Source of the DNA: Anthoceros angustus
Lineage: Eukaryota > Streptophyta > Anthocerotopsida > Anthocerotales > Anthocerotaceae
Assembly (NCBI GenBank): GCA_010909165.1
Contig: VJWM01000135.1
Coordinates: 124,001 to 188,000 of the forward strand
Direction: 5' to 3'
DNA: 64,000 nt
Both the position numbers and the translations under genes were made by a program. A model generated the notes under the pieces. It made no database searches, was not told the origin of the DNA, and worked only from the letters and a program-made list of their open reading frames with translations. Positions within the stretch are counted from its first letter, which is position 1, and each line of letters opens with the position of its first letter. Below, piece by piece: positions 32,860 through 44,213 of this stretch.

Positions 32860-33780
32860 AGAGGCGGGCGCGGCATGCGTCCCCGATTGAAAAACAAGAA
32901 AAAGCGATTGGTGAGGCGGCATGCGGCGCCCAATCTAATCGAACAGGACATAGAAGGACATACCTTTCCCTCAAAAGCGGTTTGGAACCTCGCGATTCGC
33001 ATCCGATGAGTGTAGTGGGTATTCGTCTCTCACCATGTCGAATGAACTACACCCGGATGCTTTGCCATAGCCACTTGTATGACATGAAATTTCTTCCAGA
33101 TGTCACCTCCTTGGACATTCCATTCGGTCTAGAAGACTGTCAACACCTTCTCGATCACACTAATTAGCATCTTACGCGATCTCCCGGAGGAATACCTTGG
33201 AAAGCTGCGCCATGGCTTGCCTGCATTTCTTTCGGCGAAATACACCTTCAAGACTTTGTTTCATCACCAACTTTGCGTTTTCCTTTGCCCTTCTTGCTGG
33301 TCCCTGCCACATGCTTTACTGCTCGGTAGCTCCATGGCCTCCCACTTTGTGAAAATACTATCAACATTCTTCCAAACCTTTCCCTCAATTTCAATGCATA
33401 GAATATGTGTCTGTTGTCCACCTTGTTACATTTATATTGCTCATCCTCGCGGCCTTCATCGTCCTCTATTAGCCCAAGCACCTTATAAAGGTTAAACTTC
33501 CAGTTCATGCTCATGGTCACACCATCTCGCTTTGCAATTTGGAGCTCATCTCGCAGGTACTTAACTTGTTCGATAAAATTCATCTTTTTCCTCTTGTCAG
33601 ACATCGTGTTGTGGTCTGTTGCCAATATCCTCATCTCCTGTATAGTAAGCCCACAATAAACATGGGCCTCCATCCATTGGAACCTTGCCTTCCCTGGCGA
33701 TATGCCAGCAAGGTGCTTCATGGCGGCATATGTATGATTGCCACCTAGGACTCCCATCACGTACTTCTTAGCTCAAAACT
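32860..33780 (-). repeat. ParB-like module, copy 2 (best preserved)
   Basis: 170-codon frame 33248-33760: MGVLGGNHTYAAMKHLAG, KARFQWMEAHVYCGLTIQ, MRILATDHNTMSDKRKKM and FIEQVKYLRDELQIAK. The GNHT(Y)AA turn and the later Y-GLT...HN...K-M-F-E-V pattern are the ParB/sulfiredoxin-like fold signature (usual form GxHRxxA...). The ParB domain of bacterial proteins is a CTPase/DNA-binding or nuclease-like module; here it precedes a methyltransferase. Confidence 0.65.
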
Positions 33781-34160
33781 TGATCCAGTCCAAGCTTTCG
33801 ATATCCCTGCATTCTGATGGGTCAATCATACAGGCGGGGAGGACTCCTTCCTCTATACGCCCTTTGCTATCACACGCGCCAAATAGTTAGCCCAGGCCTC
33901 ATCCACATTCCGGATCTGTGCATCGGAGTCAGAAATGATGCAGGCCTCAAGTTCTCGAGCTTCACAAGAACAGTTTCTGGAACCACCTTTTTTGCATACG
34001 CCGATTCTCGCAGTTTGCTCAAATAATCTTCATCCAACATAGATGCCTGCAGTCGCTCCCCATCTGTGGCCACATGTACAGTTGGAATGTCATTGCTATC
34101 GGAAGGCCGTGCGACGCGTTTTCCTTTCTTCCGCCGAAGGGGCGGCATCCACACGTGAGT
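33781..34160 (-). repeat. linker before ParB-like module, copy 2
   Basis: LDEDYLSKLRESAYAKKVVP, VLVKLENLRPASF, then in the next frames RNVDEAWANYLARVI and EEGVLPACMIDPSEC. This is the N-terminal half of the ParB-like domain in broken frames. It is repeated at 35690-36050 with different indels. Confidence 0.6.
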
Positions 34161-34233
34161 CCATTGTTGCCTCGGTGGGTCGGATGAGGAAGTCTTCCTC
34201 TTCCCCAGCCGGGTTCTCCATCTCTGCTCGGCT

Positions 34234-34545
34234 CACGGTGGGCGCGCATGCCGGCGCCCGCATCCCCACCTTCCACGAAGGCGCGGCATGCCGCATCCCC
34301 ACCTTCCGCCGAAGGGGCGGCATGCCGCGCCCCTCTTCACCATCGGAGGAGGCGCCGCATGCCGGCGCCCACATCCATATCGGAGGAAGGAGGCGCCGGC
34401 ATGCCGGCGCCCACATCCATATCGGAGGAGAGGGCGGCATGCCGCCCGCCTCCCTTCCACCGCCTCAGACATGGGGCGCCGCATGCCGGCGCCCCTCTTC
34501 ACCATCGGAGGAAGGAGGCGCCGCATGCCGGCGCCCTTCCTCCTC
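34234..34545. repeat. GCATGC-palindrome array 1
   Basis: Eight copies of variants of GGCGCCGGCATGCCGGCGCC in about 300 bp, each followed by a CATCCCCACCTTCC- or CATCCATATCGGAGGA-type spacer. Some copies are the perfect 20-bp palindrome; others lack one C, G or CG on one side. It interrupts the methyltransferase gene region, so it is either an intron, a low-complexity linker or a DNA element. Confidence 0.9.
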
Positions 34546-34799
34546 CGACGTCTCCACCACAGCATAGAGAGCTCCATGGCTCCGATGTCGCTTTCGCCTC
34601 GGTGGCGGGCTCCCCACTACCACTAGCGGCCTGGTGGTGCCTCCGATTGCACACCACCTAACGTGCTAGGGTGCCTTCTCGCTTGGGAAGGCACCCAGGC
34701 CGCATGCCGGCGCCTCCTCCCGCCTCGCATCAAAGCCCGATACAAACCTATTTGTTGCGGGCTTCCCAATTCTGGTTGTCGCGAAGAGGAGGGTTCCTC

Positions 34800-35065
34800 C
34801 TGCTCCCCATCTTCATCGAACGTATGCTAACTTTGGCACAAGCAAAGAAGCCCTTGTCCTCTTTCCTCCTCTTGGTCTTCAGAGGCTTCCTCATCCGACT
34901 GTCCTAGCTGCTGCCCAATGGGACCATCCTCCTCATCTGAGGGTCCAAACTCTGCTTCCTCTTCTTCTGCATTAGTAAAGGCAAACTGTGGAAGGGCCTG
35001 CCTTGTCCTCCGCAAAGACATCTCGCGGCGGTGCATTTTCATGGAGTCTGTAATCACCTGACAAA
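34800..35065 (-). repeat. acidic N-terminal module, copy 2
   Basis: Reads VITDSMKMHRREMSLRRTRQ, ALPQFAFTNAEEEEAEFGPS, then DEEDGPIGQQLGQ and a D/E-rich end. Same block as 36640-36922. A highly acidic segment before the ParB-like domain; no function assigned. Confidence 0.6.
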
Positions 35066-35149
35066 GAAACCTATAAAATGATCTTCCACCCTGCACATGG
35101 TTTTGGCACAAGACATGTGTTACTTTTATCGACCTCTCAAATACACCTT

Positions 35150-35720
35150 CAAGACTTTGTTTCATCACCAACTTTATGCTTTCCTTTGCCCTTCTTGCTG
35201 GTCCCGGCTGCCACATGCTTTGCTCGCCAGAGCTCCATGGCCTCCCACTTTGTGAAAATACTATCAACATTCTTCCAAACCTTTCCCTCCAATTTCGCAA
35301 TGCATAGAATATGTGTCCTGTTGTCCACCTTGTTCGCTTTTATATTGCTCATCCTCGACCTTCATCGTCCTCTATTAGCCCAAGCACCTTATAAAGGTTA
35401 AACTTCAGTTCATGCTCATGGTCACACCATCTCGCTTTGCAATTTGGAGCTCATCTCGCGGTACCTAACTTGTTCGATGAAATTCATCTTTTCCTCTTGT
35501 CGACATCGTGTTGTGGTCTCATTGCCAATATCCTCATCTCATAGTAAGCCCACAATAAACATGGGCCTCCATCCATTGGAACCTTGCCTTCCTGGCGATA
35601 TGTCGCAAGGTGCTTCATGGCGGCATATGTATGATTGCCACCTAAGACTCCCATCACGTACTTCTTAGCCCGAAACTTGATCCGGGCTTGGATATCCCCG
35701 CATTCCGATGGGTCAATCAT
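35150..35720 (-). repeat. ParB-like module, copy 1
   Basis: IKFRAKKYVMGVLGGNHTYA, AAMKHLATYRQEGKVPMDGG, then MRILAMRPQHDVDKRKR after a frame change. It has the same GNHTYAA signature as copy 2 but a short deletion after the Y residue of the GLT segment. Confidence 0.6.
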
Positions 35721-36060
35721 ACAGGCGGGGAGGACTCCTTCCTCTATACGCCCTTTTTGCTATCACACGTGCCAAATAGTTAGCCCAGGCCTCATCCACA
35801 TTCCGGATCCGCATCGGAGTCGAAATGATGCAGCCTCAAGTTCTCGAGCTTCACAAGAGCAGTTTGGAACCACCTTTTTGCATCGCCGATTCTCGCAGTT
35901 TGCTCAAATAATCTTCATCCAACATAGATGCTGCGATCGCTCCCCATCCGTGGCCACATGTACGTTGGAATGTCATTGCTATCGGAAGGCCGTGCGCGTT
36001 TTCCTTTCTTCCGCCTCAGACCGCTGCGGCATCCACACTGAGTCCATTGTTGCCTCGGTG
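35721..36060 (-). repeat. linker before ParB-like module, copy 1
   Basis: Duplicate of 33781-34160 with several one- to four-base deletions (for example CGATCGC here, GCAGTCGC there). Encodes the same LVKLENLR and WANYLARVI segments in mixed frames. Confidence 0.6.
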
Positions 36061-36111
36061 GGTCGATGAGGAAGTCTTCCTCTTCCCCAGCCGGGTTCTC
36101 CATCTCGCTCG

Positions 36112-36425
36112 GCTCACGGTGGGCGCCGGCATGCGCGCCCGCATCCCCACCTTCCACCGAAGGCGCGGCATGCCGGCGCCCGCATCCCCACCTTCCGCCG
36201 AAGGGGCGGCATGCCGCGCCCCTCTTCACCATCGGAGGAGGCGCCGCATGCCGCGCCCCTCTTCACCATCGGAGGCGCGCATGCCGGCGCCCACATCCAT
36301 ATCGGAGGAAGGAGGCGCGGCATGCCGCCCGCATCCCCACCTTCCACCGCCTCAGACATGGGGCGCGCATGCCGCCCATATCATCGGAGGAAGGAGGCGC
36401 CGCATGCCGGCGCCCTTCCTCCTCC
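36112..36425. repeat. GCATGC-palindrome array 2
   Basis: Second array with the same spacers as 34234-34545 and at least seven GCATGC cores flanked by GGCGC-/-GCGCC arms. Variation is in the CG/GC steps next to the core. Confidence 0.9.
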
Positions 36426-36639
36426 GACGTCTCCACCTGCATAGAGAGCTCCATGGCTCGGTGCTTCGCCTCGGTGGCCGGGCTCCCCACTACCACTAGC
36501 GGTGGTGCCTCCGATTGCACACCACCTAACGTGCTAGGGTGCCTTCTCGCTTGGGAAGGCACCCAGGCGCCGCATGCCGCGCCTCCTCCCTCGCCTCGCA
36601 TCAAAGCCCGATACAAACCTATTTATTTGCGGGCTTCCC

Positions 36640-37419
36640 AATTCTGGTTGTCGCGAAGAGGAGGGTTCCTCCTGCTCCCCATCTTCATCGAACGTATGCT
36701 AACTTTGGCACAAGCAAAGAAGCCCTTGTCCCTTTCCTCCTCATGGTCTTGAGGCTTCCTCATCCATTGTCCTAGCTGCCCAATGGGACCATCCTCCTCA
36801 TCCGAGGGTCCAAACTCGCTTCCTCTTCTCGCATTAGTAAAGGCAAAGCGTGGAAGGGCCTGCCTTGTCCTCCATAAAGACATCTCGCGGTGCATTTTCA
36901 TGGAGTCTGTAATCACCGACAAAGAAACCTATAAAATGATCTTCCACCGCACATGGTTTTAACACAAGACATGTGTTACTTTTATCGACCTCTCAAATAC
37001 ACACCGATCATGTTAGAGAGAGTTGAGGGAAACATTTGCACTTACATTTTCAATTCGCCAGCATCCAAGAATTTCCTTGACAGGATATACGGTTCACACT
37101 TCCTGCCGTGAAAGTTTGCCAGTCTTAGCACATACACATTGTAGTCATCTGGTGTTGGTGGCAACCCTTCCACTTTGTAAGGCTTGGATGTGCACAAAAC
37201 CTGGAACTCCGGTTCACCATCCACCACATCCATTGTAGCCCAGAGAACCCATCCTGCCCTAGCCCTCTGATTGTGCAAAGCACCATTGAACCCAAAAATC
37301 CACAGCTTTAACAAGGGAGTCCACACCATTGTGTCCTCTTCAGGTTCCTGCGACTGCGTGAACAACCAGTCTTTCTCCAACAAAACAACTTCATCAACCT
37401 GGCTTGTGTGCTGCCGCAC
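36640..37419 (-). pseudogene. N-terminal region of the ParB/methyltransferase gene
   Basis: 37042-37419 reads VVLLEKDWLFTQSQEPEEDT, MVWTPLLKLWIFGFNGALHN, GWVLWATMDVVDGEPEFQVL and YVLRLANFHGRKCEPYIL. It looks like a compact domain I do not recognise, present once. It is followed, after a plausible intron (36923-37040), by the acidic module at 36922-36640. The gene's start was not found; the frame is open to its 5' end at 37419. Confidence 0.5.
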
Positions 37420-37905
37420 TCCTCATACGTATAAGGAGATGGGATGGGATCCGGGAGGAGCCTCGAGACTTGGGAAGGCCAACCTTTTTCCTGTGCCCTT
37501 GCGCTCCCTTTGCGAGCTTGGTTTCGAAACGTGGGAACTGATCAGGGACCCTTTGCCCCTCCACCGCTATGCTCACGGGCGCCGCATGCCGCGCCTCCTC
37601 TTCCTTCTTGAGTGTCGTTTCTTATGCCGCTTTGGCTTGTCCACAAGCTCTGAGGATCTGGCGCCCGGCTCCTTCCGGCCGCCTTCCACTTGCCATATCT
37701 CGCTCTCACGAAATCACACAAGACGGGTCAAGGGCCGAATTGCCCATCCAAAACAACGGTTGTGTGGGTTGAAGCGAAATACCAACCTCCCGCGTGCACG
37801 ATGCTTGTGGGGTTAGCCGAATTTGATGCTCGCCGCTCGGAGACGGCCGACTTGGCGCATACCGACGCAGTTCTGCTGCGCACCGAATTCCTTCACCGCG
37901 ACACG

Positions 37906-37978
37906 GAATTGCTGGAGCAAGGCGGGGAATTGCTGGAGCAAGGCGGAATTGCTGGAGCAAGGCGGAATTGCCGGAGCG
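37906..37978. repeat. 20-24-bp minisatellite
   Basis: GGAATTGCTGGAGCAAGGC is repeated about four times in tandem, the last diverging to GCCGGAGC. No gene assigned; the surrounding 37420-38180 shows only short frames. Confidence 0.85.
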
Positions 37979-39639
37979 CAGAGTTCTCTCAGCCTCACAA
38001 GCACTTGTTGCCTTCCGAACCAGCTGAACAGTGAAGAAGATGGCGTCGTTACGCTCACTTCAGGTAGGTCTGACAATAGACACCCCGTGCTTATAATACG
38101 GTGCCGACATGTGTCTGTATGGGAGGAAACCCTAAATTAGTTGCGGCGAAGATGGAAACGCCGTTTTACCGTGGTTAAAACCATAAATTGGAGCCGCCGT
38201 TTTCTGATCCGCTAGATGCTGTAATGATGCATGCCTTGCTGGCAAAATATTTTCCCACTTTACTTCTTGCGAGAAGGGATTGGCCTGTTGTTGCTTTGGC
38301 TTTCAAGAAACGTGAAACCCGTTTTCCACCCATTCAATGTTCCATACAGTGCCGGAATGTGAGAGAGGTACAACACACTGAGAGCAAGAAAGCAGTGGCT
38401 ATAGTTTGCGAGGTTGGCGACTATTGGTGTCACCGGCGAGGTCGTCAAGGTTCTAGACCTACATCATGCTGCAAGCTACGCACATTCTTCATGACGCCGA
38501 GGTGATACCACTGTGCCCCTCACTTCTATTACCCTTTGTAGTGAAACTTTACGGCAATGTGGGTCACGTGGTTGCCGATTCAGAAGGACCGTGATGGCGA
38601 TGTTCATTTTGGAGGCGAAGATGCCTCCCAATATCTCCGAGAGATCGATTCGGAAAGAAGAACCAAACGTCAAGCCAGAATTTTGCCGCCAGATATGACT
38701 CGGCCGTTTGCGGCATGCATGCCTCAACCTTCTCAGCAAAGTAAGCAATTACAATCGAGCATTGGTGACATGTGTTAAAGCGTGAAGTGGAGTTCTCTGT
38801 GTGGCGGCATGCCGCGCACTTCCGCATTGCGACAAATGTTCACTTCTTGAGTGCAGTCCGAGGTGGAGGAGGACTCATCAGCGCTCGTGTGCCTCGCTTT
38901 CTTCCTCCCACTCCAAGAAATATGAATCTCTACACGCAATGGATAGAAGTCCTGTGGGAGGGAGGGTACGTCCGGAAAGTGGCGAGCAGGTTGTGCAGCG
39001 GTCCGAGGTCCGTTTAATGGAAATGCTAGTGGTGGAGAAGTGGACACCCAAATGTGGATGAAGAGAATGTTTTCCAGACACCACCGGTAAGACGAAGTCC
39101 ACCTTCCTATCATCAAACCTATGTCCGAGACGTTGCGTAGAAGCGAACATGATATCGGGTTGAGCGCCGGGCGCTTTATGTAAGAGAGGGGACTGTGTTG
39201 CGAGATTTTGAAACCATGTTGCAACAAATTGTGCATCCAAATGTTGACCAAAGAAGGCTTCGTGGAGCAGCGGACAGTTCTCGAGGTTGAGCAGCCGCAG
39301 AAACATTTCTTGATCCCTTGTCGGACCAGTTGCGAGGCCACTCAAGACAACGAGTTATAACCCATCTCATGGTGCTGCTCCAATGAGATCTGCCTGAAAG
39401 CCTTCCGGTTGGTGTCTGCATCGGCTCAACAAGATATGAAGAGTTGAAGAGGAGGGTATTGTGTAATGCTCCATGGGATGAGAATAAGCCAAGTCCTCGG
39501 GTGCAATCCTCCCATGCTTTGGGTGCGATTGCGTGGATGGACTCTACATTTATCCACTTGGCGAGCGTTTGCCAAACGTGGAGGTGTATAACTTGCGGAC
39601 ACATTCACTAAGCTAGAGGTCCGGACACAATACAAAGGG
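37979..39639. other. unassigned region upstream of the DUF7869-like gene
   Basis: Plus-strand frames without certain motifs: 38188-38505 (REVQHTESKKAVAIVCEVGD) and 38557-38778 (WVTWLPIQKDRDGDVHFGGE). Minus-strand frames at 38775-39604 overlap each other and look like shadows. It may contain the N-terminal exons of the gene that follows. It includes one GCATGC palindrome near 38808. Confidence 0.35.
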
Positions 39640-40079
39640 AAATGGAGCACAAAGGATTGCGCTTTATTTCATATGCCTACTTCTGCGGCTTTGGGAAGAA
39701 CTTCAAACGGGTGAAGATACCCAAGTCCAATAGGTTTTCGACATGTTCATTATGCGCAGGATTGAAGTTCAACATAAGAAGCACGACGCCGCACCGACCA
39801 AGGTACGACTTTCCAAGCCCAATGCCGTTTGGACATTAATCAGAAGTAGCAAAGTTGTGCTCACCGCACGGCCGAGTGCTCACCTTCCCAGTGTGTGCGG
39901 CATCTTTGGTTCCTACCTATTCCTCTGTATGGTGATTCCGGCAACACTATGTTGCATGCATGCCACCGCAGAGAGTTTAGGGCGCATGCCGCGCCCGCTG
40001 TTACGTTGTTGCCAACATGCCTGCTCGCGATGACTAGTGGGGTGCCCGAATGCCGGCGCAGATGAACCATTGGGTTACC

Positions 40080-40560
40080 GGCAATTCAGCGCACATGAAT
40101 TTGTGGAATGCCGGCGCCCACACACCTGTGTGATCATGTTATGCTGGGCCCACGCACTTGTGTGTTCCTGTTATGCCGCCGACCATGTACTAGAGATTAC
40201 CGGCATGCCGCACCCATGTACTTGTGATGCCGCACCCATGGTGCCGGCATGCCGCGCACTTTCCGCCATGTTGCCGAATGCCGCGCCCATGGACATGTGT
40301 GGCCGGCATGCCGGCACCCATGTACTTGTGATGCCTGCATGGCGGCATGCGGCGCCCATGGACATGTGTGGCGGCATGCCGGCGCCCATGGACATGTGGC
40401 GGCATGCCGCACCCATGGTGCCGGCATGCGGCGCCTAGGCACCCATGGTGCCGGCATGCGGCGCCCATGGACATGTGGCGGCATGCACCCATGGTGCCGG
40501 CGAGCTTAGGCTCCAATGGTGCCGGCGAGCTTAGGCTCCAATGGTGCTTGATGCCGTGTC
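40080..40560. repeat. GCATGC minisatellite 1
   Basis: Tandem variants of GGCATGCSGCRCCCATGGNN (about 22-28 bp), with GGACATGTG or GGTGCCGGC in the spacer. It lies in what should be an intron of the DUF7869-like gene. The long frames crossing it encode only H/M/P/W/A-rich repeats and are not genes. Confidence 0.92.
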
Positions 40561-40740
40561 AAACTAGTGTCCGCCGACATGGTCGATTGAAGCATGCATG
40601 ATTATGCGTCATCGGGAATTTTGGCATGCATGCAATGGCATGTTTGCGGACCTTTCACGTTGTTTTGATCATGCCTTGATTGCGTCCGCCTCTTGAGTTC
40701 CGTTCTGCCCCTAGCCCTAACATTGTACTTTCATTTGTCT

Positions 40741-41000
40741 GCAGATATCGGGATGCGCTGGATAAGCATCGTATCCGTCGATGGATGAACGGAAAAAGCT
40801 TCACAAGCATCGCACAAAAGGGTACAAGGAGCCACACAAGTATATGTTATTATGTATCGATGGAATGGATCAAAAACGTCTCTCCCCATATCTTGAGGTG
40901 GCGAAGGACTTAAAAGAGGACAGCAAGATTACGGTGCATGTAGTGGGTTGCATGATTCATAATTACACATTCAAGGCGAGGGCGTATCTCCACTATGAAT
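40741..41000 (+). repeat. DUF7869-like exon, copy 1
   Basis: Starts after a TTTGTCTGCAG acceptor. Encodes RIRRWMNGKSFTSIAQ or, in the other frame, MDERKKLHKHRTKGYKEPHK, through LLCIDGMDQK and VVGCMIHNYTFKARAYLHY. The frame changes within the first 60 bases of the exon. Confidence 0.85.
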
Positions 41001-41083
41001 TTGTGGAATGCCGGCGCCCACACACATGTGATCATGTTATCTTTGTGGCCCACGCACTTGTGTGTTCTGTTATGCCGACCATG

Positions 41084-41500
41084 TACTAGAGATTACGGCA
41101 TGCCTGCGCCCATGGACATGTGTGGCCGGCATGCGGCGCCCATGGACATGTGGCGGCATGCGGCGCCCATGGACATGTGGCGGCATGCGGCGCCCATGGA
41201 CATGTGGCGGCATGCGGCGCCCATGGACATGTGGCGGCATGCACCCATGTACTTGTGATGCCCGCATGGCGGCATGCGGCGCCCATGGACATGTGGCGGC
41301 ATGCGGCGCCCATGGACATGTGTGGCGGCATGCCGCACCCATGGTGCGGGCATGCACCCATGGTGCCGGCATGCGGCGCCTAGGCACCCATGGTGCGGGC
41401 ATGCCGGCGCCCATGGACATGTGGCGGCATGCCGCACCCATGGTGCCGGCGAGCTTAGGCTCCAATGGTGCCGGCATGCGGTTCAAACTAGTGTCCGCCG
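41084..41500. repeat. GCATGC minisatellite 2
   Basis: The cleanest array: at least four consecutive units of GGCATGCGGCGCCCATGGAC plus ATGTGGC (27 bp) at about 41120-41240, then variants with a CACCCATGGTGC spacer. Confidence 0.93.
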
Positions 41501-41656
41501 ACATGGTCGATTGGAAGCATGCATGATTATGCGTCCTTTGGCATGCATGCAATGGCATGTTTGCGGACCTTTCACGTTGTTTTGATCATGCCTTGATTGC
41601 GTCCGCCTCTTGAGTTCCAGTTCTGTCCCTAGCCCTAACATTGTACTTTCATTTGT

Positions 41657-41925
41657 CTGCGGTGTATCGGGATCTGGATAAGCATCGTATCCGTCGATGG
41701 ATGAACGGAAAAAGCTTCACAAGCATCGCACAAAAGGGTACAAGGAGCCACACAAGTATATGTTATTATGTATCGATGGAATGGATCAAAAACGTCTCTC
41801 CCCATATCTTGAGGTGGCGAAGGACTTAAAAGAGGACAGCAAGATTACGGTGCATGTAGTGGGTTGCATGATTCATAATTACACATTCAAGGCGAGGCGT
41901 ATCTCCACTATGAATTTGTGGAATG
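41657..41925 (+). repeat. DUF7869-like exon, copy 2
   Basis: About 917 bp after copy 1. Same exon with 5-bp deletion near its start (GGGATCTGG for GGGATGCGCTGG). The LLCIDGMDQK and HVVGCMIHNYTFKARR blocks are unchanged. Confidence 0.85.
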
Positions 41926-42330
41926 CCGCGCCCACACACCGTGTGATCATGTTATCGCGGGGCCCACGCACTTGTGTGTTCTGTTATGCCGACCATGTAC
42001 TAGAGAGCATGCCGCACCCATGGTGCCGGCATGCTAGCGCTATCGCCGACATGCCGCGCCCATGGACATGTGGCGGCATGCCGCGCCCATGGACATGTGT
42101 GGCGGCATGCCGCACCCATGTACTTGTGATGCATGGCGGCATGCCGCACCCATGGTGCGGGCATGCGGCGCCCATGGACATGTGGCGGCATGCCGCACCC
42201 ATGGTGCCGGCATGCCGCACCCATGGTGCGGGCATGCCGCACCCATGGTGCGGGCATGCGGCGCCCATGGACATGTGGCGGCATGCCGCACCCATGGTGC
42301 CGGCGAGCTTAGGCTCCAATGGTGCTTGCC
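41925..42330. repeat. GCATGC minisatellite 3
   Basis: Third array, dominated by GGCATGCCGCACCCATGGTG units and ending with the same CGAGCTTAGGCTCCAATGG tail as the other two arrays. Confidence 0.92.
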
Positions 42331-42519
42331 GTTGCACGAAACTAGTGTCATCGACATGGTCGATTGGAAGCATGCATGATTATGCGTCACTTTGGGAATT
42401 TTGGCATGCATGCAATGGCATGTTTGCGGACCTTTCACGTTGTTTTGATCATGCCTTGATTGCGTCCGCCTCTTGATTCCAGTTCTGTCCCTAGCCCTAA
42501 CATTGTACTTTCCTTTGAC

Positions 42520-42795
42520 TGCAGCTGGATATCAGGATGCGCTGGATAAGCATCGTATCCATCTGATGGATGAACGGAAAAAGCTTCACAAGCATCGCAC
42601 AAAAGGGTACAAGGAGCCACACAAGTATATGTTATTATGTATCGATGGAATGGATCGAAAAACGTCTCTCCCCATATCTTGAGGTGGCGAAGGACTTAAA
42701 AGAGGACAGCAAGATTACGGTGCATGTAGTGGGTTGCATGATTCATAATTACACATTCAAGGCGAGGGCGATTCCACTATGCGAATTTGAGGAAT
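42520..42795 (+). repeat. DUF7869-like exon, copy 3
   Basis: The copy contiguous with the rest of the gene: after VVGCMIHNYTFKARAIPLCE the next stretch leads into the ENKNHLLFAYLNML region at about 42890. About 863 bp after copy 2. Confidence 0.85.
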
Positions 42796-44213
42796 GATGC
42801 AAATTTGATTTCTATTATACAGGATGTGATCCTCACTTATGAAGGGTTGCTTCCTAAAGTTTTATATTTGCAATTTGGACAACACATGCGGGAGAACAAG
42901 AATCACCTGCTCTTTGCTTACCTCAACATGCTCGACCTAGGAACGCTTTGAGAAGGTGAAGGTTGGTTTTCTTCTTGTTGGGCATACACACGATCAAGTC
43001 GACCAAATGTTTTCTTGTTTCTCAAACATCCGAACACAAAGAGGCTAGAACCCTACCAACTATGTAGGACATTTTGAGAACAGCTTACACACCGAACCCA
43101 GAAGTGAAGGTGGTGACGGAAGTTGCAGATTTCCGTTCATTTGTGTGGCCGATGCAGTCAGGAGAAGGAGGTCGGAAGTACAAAGCTGCCGTGCGAAAGT
43201 TAAACAATCTTTCGTTCCAACACCAGTTCAAAATTACCCAAGAAGACAAAGTGGGACGGGGAAAGGTAACGGTCATTCGGAGCAAACAATACTCGACTTG
43301 TCCATTGTGGGAAACTGAAGATGGCCTGGAGTTCTTGTCGTTTGTGCCTAACAGCACCATCGGCCCAACTTCCCTAATGGCATTGCAGGCGAAAGACAAG
43401 AAAGGGAGTGGAGGAGGCTTGAGTGCACGTGATGGCGTAGATCACTTGAAGAAAGGGATGCTGAAGTTACCAACTTATGTTAATGCTGTTGAGGGGAGTG
43501 GTGGGATGATTTGGAAGGATCGAGGAGATCGAACGATCGTGGACCATAACATCGGACTTGTTTTGAAAACCCGTGGAAGTGGTATGATAGGGCGTGCGAA
43601 GCAAATGTGCCTCCTTGCGGTCGGATGAGGCTCTCACGATGAAGCATTATTGCGGGATGTACCACAACGGACATGTACCGGAGCATATCGAACGTTGAAC
43701 GACGTGATGAGGAAGTGGAGAGGATGAATGGTGACATCATGGAGATTGAAAAGGTATGTTCATTGTAACGCCTTGTGAGGCGATACTCACAATAGGGCGT
43801 TCTGGTGGCCAAGGTTGTTGGTGTCCACGACCGTCGACCCATATTTCCTTTGTAACGGTGGCGGACCGAACACAGATGCCTTTGAAGGAAGTATGTAGGG
43901 AATACTTTCTCGGTCCGATAGCGACATTGCAGCACATTCGAAAGGCAAGGCGGAAAAGGTTTCAGCCTCGAACATCCAAGCTCTTCGTCCGTAAAACCAT
44001 TATTGTATATTATGGGTTCAAGTGACATCCAGAAACATCTCTACGCAGACAAGAAAGCAATCAAAGAGAAATTGAATGCTCTTCGCCTCATATCGTGCCC
44101 TCCTCCATAGATATGCCGATAGCGAGGATGATGGTGATGAAGTTGTCCCGATCGAGGAAGAAGGTTTAGAGTCGGTGAAGAGTAAGGATGTGATTCTGGT
44201 TGGTACAATGTAA

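Larger units (their letters stand above)
29565..37419 (-). pseudogene. ParB-like / amino DNA methyltransferase gene region, internally duplicated
   Basis: From high to low coordinate the minus strand holds: N-terminal region (37419-37042), acidic region (about 36920-36640), GCATGC-rich array, linker and ParB-like module (35720-35150). Then the acidic region, array, linker and ParB-like module recur (35060-33240). Methyltransferase middle (32806-32160), ParB-like (32160-31254), methyltransferase middle twice (31228-30156) and methyltransferase C-terminus (30155-29565) follow. I infer one ancestral protein with a ParB-like domain followed by a beta-class N6-adenine/N4-cytosine methyltransferase, rearranged by tandem duplication. 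Copies are frame-broken by short indels and introns are not resolved, so I cannot say whether a functional transcript remains. Confidence 0.6.
39640..44213 (+). pseudogene. DUF7869-like gene, exon-duplicated
   Basis: Plus-strand modules match, from memory, a repeat-associated family of uncharacterised eukaryotic proteins catalogued as DUF7869. First VKIPKSNRFSTCSLCAGLK (39700-39770), a Cys-pair block. Then a triplicated exon with YKEPHKYMLLCIDGMDQKRL and DSKITVHVVGCMIHNYTFKA. Then 42790-43060 with EGLLPKVLYLQ, MRENKNHLLFAYLNML and VGFLLVGHTHDQVDQMFS. The C-terminal domain (43074-43628) contains VADFRSFVWPM and HQFKITQEDKVGRGKV. An acidic tail (DSEDDGDEVVPIEEE) follows at about 44.1 kb. A one-base disruption breaks the expected DN in the YLQ(D)N stretch. 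Function is unknown; a transposase-like role is speculation. Confidence 0.6.

Noticed and set aside
34096-34661. Several 110-170-codon frames on both strands across the palindrome array
   Set aside because: All are low-complexity A/R/P/H/M translations of the GCATGC units; no frame is preferred over the others.
41084-42330. Regular short repeats resembling a CRISPR array
   Set aside because: The repeats and the spacers are both repeated and no unique spacers exist. Plant nuclear context and no cas genes. It is a minisatellite.
41697-42476. 259-codon plus-strand frame and several 90-160-codon frames on both strands
   Set aside because: They run through the GCATGC minisatellites and are open only because the unit is near a multiple of three; composition is H/M/P/W/A with no conserved domain beyond the DUF7869-like exon.
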